DNA from: Euborellia annulipes
Taxonomy: Eukaryota; Arthropoda; Insecta; Dermaptera; Anisolabididae
DNA: 64,000 nucleotides
Direction of reading: 5' to 3'
Assembly (NCBI GenBank): GCA_023213315.1
Contig: JAKCPI010028544.1
Span: 94,541 to 158,540 of the forward strand
Positions 45,019-58,374 of this stretch are shown piece after piece (positions within the stretch are counted from its first letter, which is position 1; the number at the start of each line of letters is the position of its first letter). The notes under the pieces were generated by a model that worked only from the letters and a program-made list of their open reading frames with translations, searched no databases and was not told where the DNA came from. The translations under genes were made by a program, and so were the position numbers.

Positions 45019-46614
45019 GACTAGAAAACATTTTGGACGAAACTCGTTTTTTAATATCTTCTCCTCAAGCTCTTTGTGAATTAAAGAAAGCAGAAAATAT
45101 TTATATTGCATTTTATAACGAGGAGTACTTAAGTCTTTTGGCTATTTAGGGCTACCATGAGACGTTTCACAGGCTGATTTCCCGAAACCACCCACCCAAG
45201 GGTTCGCCGCACTTGTCTTTTTATAGCAGTTGAATTTCTTTGAATAAACAATTTTTTTACCAAAAAAAAGCATCAAGTGTAAATCGATTTCGAGTCAAGG
45301 CCGGTTCATTAGTAACTCGACCTCATTCCCACGACGAATATTCAACCTGGATAAATATTTGATTTAATCTTGGAATCTAAAATAAAAATTCTATATAATT
45401 TATTTGTAATCATAAAAGGTTAAAAACAAGAAAAGTCGTATGTCTTATGTGCGCACACCTAGTAGGGTAAATGATTAACCAAGCTAAAGATTCCCTTTAT
45501 TTTCTTCTCGTTTAATTTAATTTAATGTTAATGTTATTTATTTCATTTGAATTTCTATTCTCGGACGTATTTTTAACGAAACGAACCACATAGCAAGTTT
45601 TTTTTTTTTACCACCTTCCCGGTGTGATGAATGAATATGTATGACGAAAAAAGTCAAATGAAAATATCATATAGGAAAATGACTTAAATATTTTTATTTT
45701 AAAATGGATTTCTCTTTTGGATTTATGATTAAATCACTTCTTTCTAATGAACCCCTGGTTATAGTGAGGAGTTATGCAACCTGTAGCACAGAGAATGCTC
45801 GCGGGCTGTGAATTTCAATCGGCAGGCGCTTATCATTAAAAAAACTGTTATAAACAGAATTAATTCAAGATTTTATAACCATATTAAATTAATAAATTAA
45901 CTAAATGGAATTTATTTTGCAAAACAAATTTCTCGGTATTATTTTTTTTTTTTGCAATAATCTTTCTACCAGTCGAACTCTTTTCAAGGTTAACAAGTTT
46001 ACATCACTTATATAAACAAACAATTAATAACTAATTATAATAAAAAAAGTTGAGTAAAATTTTTAAAATTAATAACCGAGGCCAAACTTGAACGGTTTCT
46101 TCTCCTGTTTATTTATTTTTAATCTGGAAGATCGGTAGTGAAAAAATTATTTAATATTTGTTAAGAGCTTGCATTTATTTAATTGCCTATAAGATTTTGT
46201 TCCTTAAACTTGTGTTGACCTAATACTTGTCTCTGATAAATTTTTTTTTCATATTTCTTGCTAGTGAACTATGAAAATAAAAACAGACTGAAACATTATA
46301 AATAATTATTAATTTTTTGAATGGGCTGTTTAATCTAAAATAATCTATACACTATCTGATACATCAAAATTTTTATCCTTGAAATTTAGATATTATTTAA
46401 GTAACGAGCATTTGAAATAAAAAGTTATTGATCCAGGGCGTTTACGCACTTCGAAGCTTTTCTTTCATCCCCTCCAAAAAGCGTATTGAGTTTGAGTATT
46501 ATTCAAATTCCAAAAGAAAAATGTTTATTTAGATTATGAAATAAAAAGTCCCTTGATATTTACTGAAATCGCTATATCTAAAAGTAAAAATAATGCAAAG
46601 TATTTATTCTTTGC
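45019..46614. other. AT-rich intergenic stretch
   Basis: No gene, RNA or delimited element seen. Confidence 0.5.
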
Positions 46615-46622
46615 ATGAAGCG

Positions 46623-46879
46623 CAGGGGCGTATATAGAAATTTTTTTCGGGGGGAGGCCCGAACTCAAAAATTTTTCTGTGGAAAATTTTTTTTAAGAAA
46701 CTAATTTTTTTCACAGGAAATTTTTTGCGGAACATTTTTTCTTTTGTAGAACCAAATATTTCCATCCTGCGGAAAAATTTGTTGCGCTGATGTCTGTATA
46801 TCCCTATATATGTATATGTGTTTGGGAAATTTCGGGGGGGCCGGGCCCCTCGGCCCCCCCCCCCTTATATACGCCCCTG
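46623..46879. mobile_element. hAT MITE, 257 bp
   Basis: CAGGGGCGTATATAG and TATATACGCCCCTG ends with exact flanking ATGAAGCG (46615-46622, 46880-46887). Same family as 37717-37974, opposite orientation. Confidence 0.92.
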
Positions 46880-47446
46880 ATGAAGCGCCATTCAACTTCT
46901 AATACTTTAATACAAACTTGAATCAAGATTGCTCTACCGGTGTAAATTTGAGAATTTAGGAAAATTATGTTCCAAGCTAGGAAAATATTATAAAACTTCG
47001 AAACAAATGCAAAAAACAAAATAACTAAAATCACTGAACAAATATTGAAAAGTAGTCCAGTCATTTTCAAAAATTGCTTATCATTAGGCTACTTATTCAC
47101 TTTGGACTCAGATAACACTAACATATCATAGCATAAAAATTAAAAAGATATTAGCTCTTATTATTAATAAGGCCAATATTATTTTTTTCTTAATATACCG
47201 TATTGATCAATTATAAGACACAAGCAGATTTTCTCAAATCGGAGAAATAAGGGTTGGGGGGGGTCTGAAGAACTTTATGGAGAACTTTATATACAAATGG
47301 AGATTCTCCCACTTTTATAAAACTTTTTTAAAAGGATTACAATACAATTTACAAGGATATGGATCTTAAATACTATTAGGGGATTGATCATAAATAAAAA
47401 TATCAAATTAGTGAATATTTTTAATTTAAACAATTTTTATTTTCTC

Positions 47447-48035
47447 TTACCAACAAGTTTATATTTAGAGAGAAGTAATATATAGCGAGAAACTATTGGT
47501 TTCATGTCAAAAATTCGATGTCGAGATTTTGATAGATATACGTTTTGAGGTCCCCTGAATTCAAAAAAGTGCTACATGGCAACATGGTCTCTCTATGTGT
47601 GTGTGTTGTGTGTCTGTGTTCAATTTCAAGCGCTCGACTCCCCCCCCCCCCCTGCCCCAGGCGGATCAAGCCTTTGGCGCCCCTCGATACCGGCATAGGC
47701 AAAAGGATTCGGAGTGAAAAAAAAAAGGGTAAATAAATAAACAAATTCATTTTATATCACAAATACGGAAAAAAATTACAAAAAAAAAAAAATGCTCGTA
47801 CGAGATTCGAATACTAAAAAAAAAGGTCAAATGAGATTCGTATAGCCTACTAAAAAAAAGCTCGAACGAAAAACGGCGCCTCATTTGAACTTTGCCCCCC
47901 CCCCCCCCGCCCTAAAAGGTTAGTTACGCCGCTGATGTTGACCCCAAAAATGTGGTGTGACAAGCACAGAACATAACTTTTTCTGACCAAATTTAAGAGA
48001 AAGTTGTGTGCTGTGCGACCAGTCACACCAGTTTT
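47447..48035 (+). repeat. Dispersed double-hairpin family, copy with nested MITE fragment
   Basis: TTTATATTTAGAGAGAAGTA..., CATGTCAAAAATTCGATGTC, a TG-rich stretch, then after the insertion GTGGTGTGACAAGCACAGA and GCGACCAGTCACACCAG. The nested piece (about 47625-47937) has CTGCCCCAGGCGGATCAAGC and ends GGTTAGTTACGCCGCTG. Confidence 0.7.
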
Positions 48036-48469
48036 TTTGTTTATAATTTTTATTCTCTTCCGACAAATTCGTCTAGCCTAATTAATAAACATTTTCTTTA
48101 ATTTATGACAATAAATAATTGTTTCTAATGCAAGGGAGTAGTTAGAGAGGAGCGAAAGATATATATCAACCTCCTCCCCGCTAGTTATTTATTTATTTTT
48201 CTTAAAATTAGTTAAAAATCGAATTATTGAAGTGAAAATGAATTAAATAAAAAAAGTTTATTTGAAAAATCGCGCTTGATCAAATGTCGCTAGTATCCAA
48301 CTGGCAGTATTGATATAGTCAAGAGCGAGATGGAGAGAATTTACCAACATGACAATATTATAACCAAAAAAATATCGTAAAGAAATCATAAAAATAAACA
48401 AAAAGGTGATTTCTAAATTTTTAATATAAAGTAATGGCTTGTAATATCAACTGATAATAAATAATAATT

Positions 48470-48719
48470 AAAATAAATATAATCGTGTCGAAAAGTGAAG
48501 AGTCATTCATTCGGCGTTTGGCGTAATCATTCCCGTTGGTCGTCGTTCGCCTGCATCGGCTGTCAGAGATCGCCAGCTGGTAAGCGAGGAGTGGAGTGAG
48601 TGAGCAACTAACGAACAAGAGGAAGCAGGGGGACAGCAGTCGGCTAGCAGCCTTGATCAGAATCACATCTCTATTGATCAGTCACAAAGAAGAAGTCAAA
48701 CCAACATCAGTCAATCAGC
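48470..48719 (+). promoter_or_regulatory. Cytochrome b5 promoter and 5'UTR
   Basis: AT-rich DNA with AAATATAAT (about 48474-48482) gives way about 30 bases later to TCATTCATTCGG, an arthropod-like initiator (TCA-K-T type), then a GC-richer 5'UTR up to the ATG. A CAGCTG|GTAAGC donor-like site at about 48580 raises the possibility of a spliced leader exon. The position of the start site is inferred. Confidence 0.4.
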
Positions 48720-48833
48720 ATGGCCAAGCCGAAGGAATTCACTCGGTCGGAAGTCAGTCTTAAAAATGACGGCAAGAACACGATGATTATTATCCACAAT
48801 AAGGTCTACAATGTCACCGAATTTCTTAACGAG
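48720..48833 (+). CDS. Cytochrome b5, exon 1
   Basis: Cytochrome b5 is an ER-anchored haem protein that passes electrons to fatty-acid desaturases and P450s. The ATG is preceded by CAATCAGC and opens MAKPKEFTRSEVSLKNDGKN, then TMIIIHNKVYNVTEFLNE. IHNKVYNVTEFLNE is the conserved beta-strand/helix lead-in to the haem pocket. The donor is AACGAG|GTAGGG, phase 0 after 38 codons, so the next exon starts at residue 39 with the first haem ligand. Reading past the donor gives a spurious 60-residue ORF. Confidence 0.96.
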
Positions 48834-49549
48834 GTAGGGGCATGTAATAAAACCACCAACTCACCCCCCATAGAACCACCCACACACACATACAATCGAT
48901 AACAACTCACAAATTTTTACAACAATTTGACCTTCAAACTCACTCTTTATTTTTTCATTTAATCATCATCCTCTTACTTGATAATAAGCCTTCATTCAAC
49001 TTGATTATATAACTTTATTTTTTTTGTGAGACAACTTGTTGAATGTATAAGAAAGAAAAAAAAATTGCCAACTTTAAAATGAATCCGGCAACCAAATTCA
49101 AATTTATTTTATTTATTTAATTATTATAAAAACAAATTTGTAATTTAATAAGTAATCACGTAGTCCCCACGCCATTGAAGAATTGACGATTCGCAATTTG
49201 AATATTTATGATGTCACGAACGAAACGGAGGACAAAAGCAATTAGAAAACAAATAGCCAACTAATGGCCTTTAAAAAACAAAAAAAAAAATATGTTTTTG
49301 CCAATCAACAAGAAATATTGATAATTTGTTTAATGACCTCTTTTTGAGATTATCTAGGAATAACGAAAAAATAGAATTTAAAAAGATTATTTTAAATTCT
49401 CTAGCTACACGTTTAGTCCACATACTTAATATATTTCACTTTCAAACTTAATTTGATCCTATCTTGGAAAAAAATCATATTTTATTACTGTGGGTGTGAA
49501 TTGTCAAAAGTTTATTTTTTGAAGTTCAACCTGGACGAATCCTCTAGTT

Positions 49550-49885
49550 CAGGGGTCGGCAACCCAAATGATCTTGCGAGCCACTTTGGAAATGTATCAT
49601 AACTCCGTGGACCATAAATATATCAAATTATATGAAACATAATGAGTTAATCAACTATTTGCACAAATAATCTATTACTTTCTCTTATCCGTTATATGTA
49701 TATATATATTATATAGAGAGAAAGTACTCGATTCATGTCAAAAATTCGATGTCGAGATTTTGATGGATCTTCACGTTTTATTTTTTAATACATTGGTTTT
49801 CACTATTTTGGCCATTATAAATATATTTTATAAAAGTGTGATGTATCTCGCGGGCCACATGCGTTTCGCGGGTTGCAGACCCCTG
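49550..49885. mobile_element. hAT element, 336 bp
   Basis: CAGGGGTCGGCAACC and GGGTTGCAGACCCCTG ends, typical of hAT families. Flanks CTCTAGTT and TTCTAGTT differ by one base. A piece of the double-hairpin family (about 49675-49780) is nested. Confidence 0.85.
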
Positions 49886-52244
49886 TTCTAGTTGAAGAAA
49901 AAAAAATTAAAAATCACCAAAATCCCGTATTGTAATTAATCGTGAGGTTTTTTAAATTTAAAAACATCAATTTTAATATTCACTTATTTGCAGCAAAAAT
50001 TAATCCAGCTAGATAAATAAATAGATAAGATAATAATTAATGTATTTCTTTTAGATCCCATTTTAGTAATTTCTAATTTTTAATGAGATCCATACCCCGA
50101 TCTATTTCTTATTTTTATAATCAGAAATCAAATATTAAAATGTGGACAAAATAGTTTTCTTTTTTTTTTTTTGTTTTGACATAAATATTTCAACTTATTT
50201 CTTCTACTTTCTATTTGTTTATTTATATCAAGTATTCTACACATTTTCTAAATGAAATTGATTATTTTTATTCATATTTCATTTCATTAAAATTTATCTT
50301 TCTGAGAAAGTACAACATTTATTTAAATTTTTTATAATCATTCCATCTTTCAATGTAAAAAAATAAATTTTAATATAATCATTCATCGTTATCTACTAAA
50401 TCACCTTGAATGATGAAATTAACTTCAGGAAAATTAAATAATTTTCGGTGTAATTTTCATAATTTATAGTATTAAATTTTTTTGTTCTAGTATTTAATGA
50501 TTTAAAATTTTATTAGTTCGATCCTATTCTCACATAAATTCTAAAAGAATAGATGAGAAGCTCAAGATATATAAATATCTCCGTTTTATCAACTTTTGGA
50601 CAGATTCATTTAAAGGAAATGACAGTTTTCTGATGACATTTTTATCCCAATGCAAATCATAAAAGAGAGTTCTCTCTTTTCTAAACAATATAATCTTTTC
50701 CTAAGCATGATAAGATGAAGATACAGTAATTGTAAACAACAAATGACGGTGAGAAAAAATTTGATAACAACTCCGTCATGGGTCACTTGTTTATAGGCTT
50801 AATTGAATGAAAATCACGCCTTGAATAAATCTTTTAAGTGTATCTTCGTTAACAAGAGCAGCACTATAATCTTATTTTGAACTCAAATATTTTATAAAAA
50901 TCTGAATTTTGTAAATAGACCGACACAAAGTTGATTCATATCAGAAATACTCCTATTTGTGTTTATTTGTTAACTCACGAAAAATCAAAATTTATATCAT
51001 TATTTCATTCAATTAAGCCTATAAGCAAGTGACATATTTCATTTTATAGTAGCTGGAAATTAGCATTTTTAAAAATTACATTTGATATTCAATTATTTTT
51101 TTGGGTCTGATGCCCTCACAATCTCGAATTGCCTTCGTAACATTCACTTAAATTTAATACCCTTATACTGTACCTCCAATGATTTAAAAAAATCTGGTTG
51201 GTTGTTCCGTTAACTTTTTTCTTTCTTCTTTTTGTTAGAAAAAAAGAGCAATTGTAAAGAATTTTCCTTTCTAATCATAATGTTTCAACTAGAGCCAACG
51301 GTTACCAGTTTAAAATTAAAGAATTTTCAAATTTTAATAGGGTTCATCTTTCCCCCAATTTCTTGGAGCAGGTAGAAGTCTCGTTTCCTGTCCTAAGATG
51401 AAAAGAAGCCTCGATTTGAACTTCTAAAATATTCTTGTTAGAAATCGTTATACTGATTCACATCTAATCAGTAGAATAATTCTATTTTCTAATTTTTTTT
51501 TATTCTTCTTTCGTTCAAATATTATCCTCAATTGCATATTTAATTTATGAATGAGTTTCTGAGATCTTGGAAGTGAGAAAAAATAAAATGTCTTTTTGTC
51601 TTCTTTTTATAGAAAAAATAAAATAAATGCAGCAATTAAAATTTCATATTTAGATTAGGGATCAATAGGAAAAGCGCAAGTTCCACATTCGATTTTTCCA
51701 TTGTTTTTTTTTTTTTTTATTCTACTTTTAAATATTTCTTCCTTGATTCATTAAAGAAATCTGATTAAGGGAAAATTCATCTTTCTATTCAACAAAACAT
51801 TCCTTCGATTAAATAATTATTTTATTATAAAGCTTTCAGAGGAAGTAGATTTTTTTTCCATTATTCTATTAGAATTATTTTATTATTTACTCGTTAGTCA
51901 TATACCATATCTATGATGATTTATTTTCTTGACCTATTTATTTACTTATTGGCGAATAGCTTATTCCGAGCCACGTGTTTATCTATTATGGCCTCTCGCC
52001 AGTCCTTTGACAATTAAATTTGTCAAACTCCACGTTCATGTTAGTAGAAGTTTATCAGGCAACGCAAATTTTGCCTATATATTGTAGTAATTGTATTACA
52101 AATTTCATTAGGGTTTAGTAACACGTGGCTTTTTTAAATAATATGCTGTACCGATATTTCTGTCGTTTTACCTAAACATTCATTAATAGAATCGTTAATT
52201 GTTCAATCAACACTTGAAATCCCAGAACTTGTTTATATAAAATA

Positions 52245-52420
52245 CTAGTCGCAAAGCCCGCCTTCGGCGGGCTTTCCGCCTAGCCAGGGAGCTCCGCCCC
52301 CTGGACCCCTTTCTCGCTTTTGGCGAACAATTGCCTGCAGCAATAATTTTGTTAGTTTTTAATATTTTTGTTGCATTACAAATTTTAAGAAAGAACCTCG
52401 AGTCCAAGTGAGGTATTGTC
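52245..52420 (-). mobile_element. Helitron 3' end fragment, minus strand
   Basis: Minus strand ends GCCCGCCGAAGGCGGGC, TTTGCGA, CTAG, then T. Hairpin and CTAG match the Helitrons at 33333 and 35695. The 5' boundary is unclear. Confidence 0.6.
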
Positions 52421-54496
52421 TAGGAAAACAAAAGGGATTATTTATACCTGCCCAAAGGGTCTGCCTGAAGGTGGCTATAAATCATGTCATAAAGATGTCA
52501 AAAATCTAAATTTTTTATCCAGATATTGAAGAAATTTGATTATAATCAATTCCCCAGAAATATTTAGAGATTCAAATTATTACTACGTTACTCCCTGGTC
52601 CATGTACTATATGTGTACTTAATTTCAAATAGATTCATTGGAAATTGTGGATTTCTATAGAACATATACATACATACATACATTTTTCCCATTTCATTTT
52701 TATATATATATAGATAGATAGATAGAAGATAGATAGATAGATTGCTGATATGTGATTTTTGCCACGAAGACATACAAGGGAAAAATTCTCTTATAAATAT
52801 TAAAATGGGTCGAAAGCCGTCAGAAGAGCAACATTGTGTGCAGAACACTGATAAGTTGTTTGTTCCCAAGGAAATTGTTATTATTGAAGAGGGGTTCGAC
52901 TTGCACCCAAAACGGGGACGTTTATAATGTAAATTATTATTTTAACATTTTTTTACTTTCTCTTACCTAAATTGCTAAAGGTAAGATAAAGTTGCAGTCA
53001 GAACAGATTTTTATTATTGGAAGATTACTAACTCGCTAATGAATTTTATAATTAATTGCTTCAGAGCTCATTTAGAGAGATCACGCAAACACCCTCTGTC
53101 AAATGGGTTGCCTATCTTCCAGCAAGTCAAAAAAAAAAACCAATTTATTTATATTTCAAAAATTGGAAATCTTTTCTGAGAGTGAAAAGAGAATTTAAAT
53201 TTCATCCCTTGATATTAATTATCATTTCTGCTATTTATGTTCCAAATTAAAATAGAGATATAGTTATTTTCTATTGTTTTATTCATTTGAATTTGAAGTC
53301 TGTCTAATTAGCAAAAGTTTAAATCATTAAAGCACAGATGAGTAGACATTTTAAGACTATGATTAGACAAATTAATTTCCTCATTCTCTTTTGTTTTGTT
53401 CTTCTTATTTGCATATCTATGTACAGTTTTATAATCTTCTTCTCATATTATTTCTTAAAAACCACGATTAAAAAAAAAAATAAATAAATGAATTCATCTG
53501 AATATAACGTTATATGATATTTTTTTATCTGTATATTTACAAATCAATTCGAATTTTTTTAATTATTATATAAAGCAATGATTCATGACATTAAGCACGA
53601 AGTCACACATCTAGAATTGTGAAATTTATTATTTTTTAAATTAATATTAAATGATATTATATATACTTTTTCCCTGTTACGAAATCTACATGAAAGGAAA
53701 GATCTATTGAAATGGGATAGGTTCTTTTCAAAAGCATCCCCCCTAGGGGTTCAAGCTCTAAGGGAGAGTAAAAATGGCGTCAGGGGTTGAACCGCTCAAT
53801 TTCGCACCCTCTTCTCTTCTTCTGGCTAACATTGGAAACAGTATCCTCAAAAACATATTTTTTTTTCAATAAGGAAGCAGTTTCCTCAAAAGAGAGTTTC
53901 ATTTCGTGGAGGCATTATGATTATAATTGTAATGGGGGATATTTGATTTTATTGAATTAGATATCGTTGTTAATTTTTGAGGTAGTCTTAACTCGGGTAA
54001 TTCGTGGTCTTTATCCAGCTGGGTATTTCTGAGTGACTATTATATATATACCGTGCCAAGGGCATCTTCTCTTTTATAAATCAATGTCCCCTCGTCTTTT
54101 TCCTCCTTCTCTAGTGCACCCCAAATTTTGACTGAACGTTATAATTATTTTAAACGAAAAATATTTCACATCCCGTTGTGTCAAATACCTATATTCTTTT
54201 TAAAATTTTAATTAATTAAAGAAAGATGAACTAAAACAAGGTCTGAAACAAGGTTGAATAAAATTTGCAATTATTTAATTTGTGGTTGATGTTCCTTCAA
54301 TTCTTAAATTAGACATTGTTTCGCGAATTTTTTTTTTTTTAGGACTAGTATATTATTTAGAGAAAAAAAAACTATTTTTTTTTTACTCTTCTGGGAAAAT
54401 TGAGATACGTCATCTTGCTTCTACAATGACACTTGGTTAATTTAAATAACACTTATGATAATGACGTTTCCTCAACTTCCCCTTCCCTTTTAATGA

Positions 54497-54946
54497 ACTA
54501 CACACGTAACTGCAAACTTGACAAGCATGCATGTGCAATTTTTTGTACAAGCAAATTGTAACGTCTATAGAATTTCGCGCAATCAAATTAATTGTGCAAG
54601 CCGCTTGATGCTCGATTAAATTTTAATCATGCACAAGCATATTTGCGCAAGTAAAACTCTCTATAGGCACGTTCGCCATTTTATAGTCGTCTTGATATTT
54701 AATATTTAATATATATTATTTCATTTAATATTTCAATTTAAATATTAATATTTATTGAGTCTCTATTTAAAGCAAGTGGGTATCTTCGAATAAATAACCT
54801 TTAGTTTCGCTTTGTTTTAGAATAATTTTCGGCAGACTGTTGTTTGTACAAGCATGCTTGTGCCGTGTGGTGTCGAAGAGAATTTGTGCATACAAAAAGA
54901 TTGCACATGCATGCTTGTCAAGTTTACAGTTACCTGTGTAGCCGTG
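54497..54946. repeat. Foldback element, about 450 bp
   Basis: GTAACTGCAAACTTGACAAG then CATGCATGTGCAAT recurs inverted before 54946. Interior is rich in CAAGCATGCTTG-like pieces. No ORF. Confidence 0.65.
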
Positions 54947-55310
54947 CGTCTTTAGACGTTTTGAATAGGCCGAATAAATGATTTGAATCAATACTACATC
55001 AATTAGATGTTCTATTTTAATTAAATTATAGTTTGATAATTCGAAAAAGTCCCTCATATCTTTTAAAATTTATTTTTAATGTCTTTTTCGGTCTCTGAGG
55101 CTATTTAGCCCCTCTCCCTTTTTATTTCATTTGGTAGTCACAACTTAAGATTGATTAACTCACTAATATTTCCCCTCATTTGCAATTCTTCCTTAGTATA
55201 TAGATGAATTTAATAATTTAAAACGGTTTATTTTTAGATAATAAATTCTCTTCAATTATAGGCCTATCATTGGTACTTGCCTCTTCAAGGCTTCAAAGCT
55301 CACACACTCT

Positions 55311-56024
55311 TTTACTTTCTCTTATCTATATGTAATGTGTATGTTAATATACATATATATAGAGAGAGAAAGTATTGGATTCATGTCAAAAATTCGATAT
55401 CGAGATTTTGATGGATCTTCAAGTTTTGAGGTCCCCTCAATCCAAAAGGGGTGGGGGGGGGGGGGGGATCGGGAAAGGGGGGGGGGGGGGAGGGAGAAAA
55501 AAAGTGGTTTTCGCGATTTGGTCTGTGTGTCTATCTGGGTTCAATTTAAAGCATGAAGGAATTGAGCTAGGAGGTTGAAATTTTATATTTAAGTTAGGCA
55601 CCCACCTGAGGCGTGAAAATAAGCTTTTAATCAAAATCGGCCAAAGTGTACTAGAACACATTACTGATGTACTTTTTCAGTTTTTTCGATTTTCTTAAAA
55701 TTCGCTTCCACGATTTTGATTAAAATTCAAAAATAAATTATTTTTTAGATGCTCTCTCAAATGTATATTCTCATTTTGCCATTGAAATCTTCTGAAGACC
55801 ACTTTTTTCTTGTACTTGATAGATAGGATAGGAGAAATGGTTGCCATGGTAACAAAATATAAATATTTTCCCATACTTATAAATTTTACATCTTGATTTA
55901 TAATATATCGGCGGAACTAAATATATCTCGACACGAAAAATCTGGTGTGACCCGCACAGAACACAACTTTCCTTACCGAAGGTAACAGAAAGTTGTGTGC
56001 TGTGCTACAGTCACACCAGATTTT
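55311..56024 (+). repeat. Dispersed double-hairpin family, longest copy
   Basis: It starts with TACTTTCTCTTATC paired to GAGAGAGAAAGTA, carries CATGTCAAAAATTCGATATC, GTGGTTTTCGCGATTTGGTC, GGTTGCCATGGTAAC, and ends with CTGGTGTGACCCGCACAGAA paired to TGTGCTACAGTCACACCAG. A G-rich expansion sits at 55446-55497. No conserved ORF and no terminal inverted repeat shared between its two ends. Confidence 0.75.
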
Positions 56025-56751
56025 TTGAATAATAAACTCAAAAAAGATTATATTGTAAAATGTTTAAAATCATTTTTCACCAGAGATATAATTTCATACG
56101 CAAATAATCATACGAAAAATCTCCTGAGATTTGAGCTCTATTCATGTGTTAATTAAACTAAAAATATTTGACATTCACCTGAAACGGGGTTATCAAGTTT
56201 ACAATCAAGTCTCTCTATCGTCAAATATTTAATAGTAAACTCAGAAAAAGAAATATTCATTATTCATTTATAACTACAACCTATTATTAGACAAAATTTC
56301 AAAATCAAGTATTTTGTAATAAATAAGCTTAACTTTAACCATCTACTCTGGATTCTTTTCTCAGATAAATATTAGATTAGATTCTTTTTTACAAAACCTA
56401 TTAAAAAAACAATTTCAATCTCTCTTACCATCGGAGATATTTTTTTCAAACTTGATTAGAAAGATTTTCGCTCCGAGACTATAGCATAGAGGCTCAAGTT
56501 TCGCCCTCAAAGTCCTCAAAATTTCGCTTCCCGTTTCGAGCGATGTAAATTATTTTGGCTACTAATTAAAAAAAATAGGGACATGGTCTAAATAGCGTTA
56601 GATGCTGAAAAAGACAATTTTTGAAGAATTTCGTATTTATTTTTAACTTAAATAATTTTTTCATTTCTATTTTTTGCGCCCTTTTAATTCATTCGCCTGC
56701 AGTAATTTGCCCCGACTGTACATTAGCTACGCCGAGACGTAGATAGATAGT

Positions 56752-56968
56752 AGTCAAGATTTTTTCTTAAATTATATTTATTGGTCCACACGTTTCGATT
56801 TTCTATTCATAAATATGATCTCTCACCAAAATAGAATTATATAATAAATAACTTAATGATAACATTCATTAATAGTCTTATTTTGAACTTCATTGAACTA
56901 TGAAGAAGACATTGGCATCTATCAAGATCGAAACACCGGCCGAATAAATAAATGAAAAAACCTTGACT
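56752..56968. repeat. Diverged inverted repeat with ACGTTTCG core
   Basis: AGTCAAGATTTTTTC and its complement bound it. The left arm has CACGTTTCGATT, the right ATCGAAACACC. The CTGANGA box is not recognisable; an old relative of the ribozyme palindromes. Confidence 0.55.
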
Positions 56969-57830
56969 GTTCTTTGACTGTGCGTCCAGCAAATTTCTTA
57001 AAAAACTACCTAACCACATCAGCAATACTATAAATTTTAATTATACTCATTCATTTTACTAATCAACCTTCTTGTGTAACATCTCTCTTTGATATTGTTA
57101 TTATCGCCTAGGCCATGAGTTCAAACCTGTAGATTTTATTTTTTTTAAGTAGGGCCGTGAATACTTAACAAGCTTACATAAGTATATTATAAGCAAATAT
57201 GGCTCATTCTCTCTTGAAAAGAATTTAAACAAGAGCTCATAGATTGAATAAGAAGTTTTTTTTGTTTTGTTTTTTTTTTTAATTCAAATTTCAAGGCTTT
57301 AGACCTGACCTATTAAAAGGGGAAAAAAGAGATTTGTTCAATTAATCTCTTTATCGAATTTTATTTAAAATAACTTTAAAGTCTCACCGAAGTAAAGAAA
57401 ACAAATTCCAGCCATGTGGAGGGGCGTTCGGTTAAAAATAAACTCCCTATATATATATCTTCTCTTTCTTTTTTTTATTTTACTTTCCATACTATTGATA
57501 GTCTCTATATAAAATATACACAAACGCCCCCCTCGTCTTCGAAATATCAAGTTACCAGCAATGTTGGAGAACTTTACTTCAAGATTTGCAGTCTGTACTT
57601 TTTTCTCATTCACTCCTGTTTTTAAAAAAAAATGTTTAATATCCTAGTAGACAGAAAATTAATTTTATTCTTCCAGTATAAGAATTTATCTTTCTTTTTG
57701 TGATTTGAAAAGTCGGTTCAAGATCCAATAATGTTGCTAATATTTTCAGCCCATTTTTTTAAAACGACGCTTTATCTGTTTGTTGGTGTATAATTTAGTT
57801 ATCATTATTAATTAGCACACACTCAGGGGC

Positions 57831-57888
57831 TCACATCTTGTGAGTACGTGGATGGCGACCACGAGTTACCCGAGCTAAGGTTGGCATT
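57831..57888 (+). repeat. Short duplicated hairpin-rich element, copy 1
   Basis: CTCAGGGGCTCACATCTTGT then GAGTACGTGGATGGCGACCA and CGAGTTACCCGAGC. CTCAC/GTGAG and GTGG/CCAC can form two adjacent hairpins. A second copy is at 59460-59517. Function unknown; small RNA or SINE piece are options. Confidence 0.55.
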
Positions 57889-58121
57889 TTTGCCTCTTTC
57901 CCTTCAAGCTTCAGGCCATGTTTCGGGTTGACTTGAATTTGAATGTCATATTCTCATTTACCCATATTTTGCCAATGACTGGATAATGAATGGCTTGGGA
58001 AGTAGAATTTTAATTGACATCTAGAAATTTATTTAAAAAAAAAAACAAGATTCTTAAGATGAATGAGAAATAAAAATGCTGGACGTACTTTCAGGCCAAA
58101 TTTTAATACCACTATACAGTC

Positions 58122-58155
58122 GACGTTTCGGGGACTCAACGCCTCCCTTCATCAG
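58122..58155 (-). ncRNA. Hammerhead ribozyme motif (left arm)
   Basis: Mirror of 58341-58374: CTGATGA, A, GGGA...TCCC, C, GAAAC, GTC on the minus strand. Confidence 0.66.
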
Positions 58156-58340
58156 GACTCTAAACATTAAAAAAGGCAAACATACAGCTAGGTTAACAAT
58201 GAACAATTCTCTTTTTTTTTTTTTTTCTCTGTCACATTGATATCCATACGTTGTAAGGATATATGTGACAGAGGAAAAAAAAAAAAGAATTGTTCATTGT
58301 TAACCTAGCTGTATGTTTGCCTTTTTTAATGTTTAGAGTC

Positions 58341-58374
58341 CTGATGAAGGGAGGCGTTGAGTCCCCGAAACGTC
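58341..58374 (+). ncRNA. Hammerhead ribozyme motif (right arm)
   Basis: CTGATGA is the exact consensus box. Stem II GGGA/TCCC follows one A. GAAAC-GTC follows one C. Helix I pairs AGTC with GGCT (one G-U). It is transcribed in the sense direction of the cytochrome b5 pre-mRNA. Confidence 0.68.

Noticed and set aside
52742..52927. 61-residue ORF with a CDFC motif in the cytochrome b5 intron
   Set aside because: It starts in a TAGA microsatellite and has no recognisable domain; possibly a transposon remnant, but I cannot support it as a gene.
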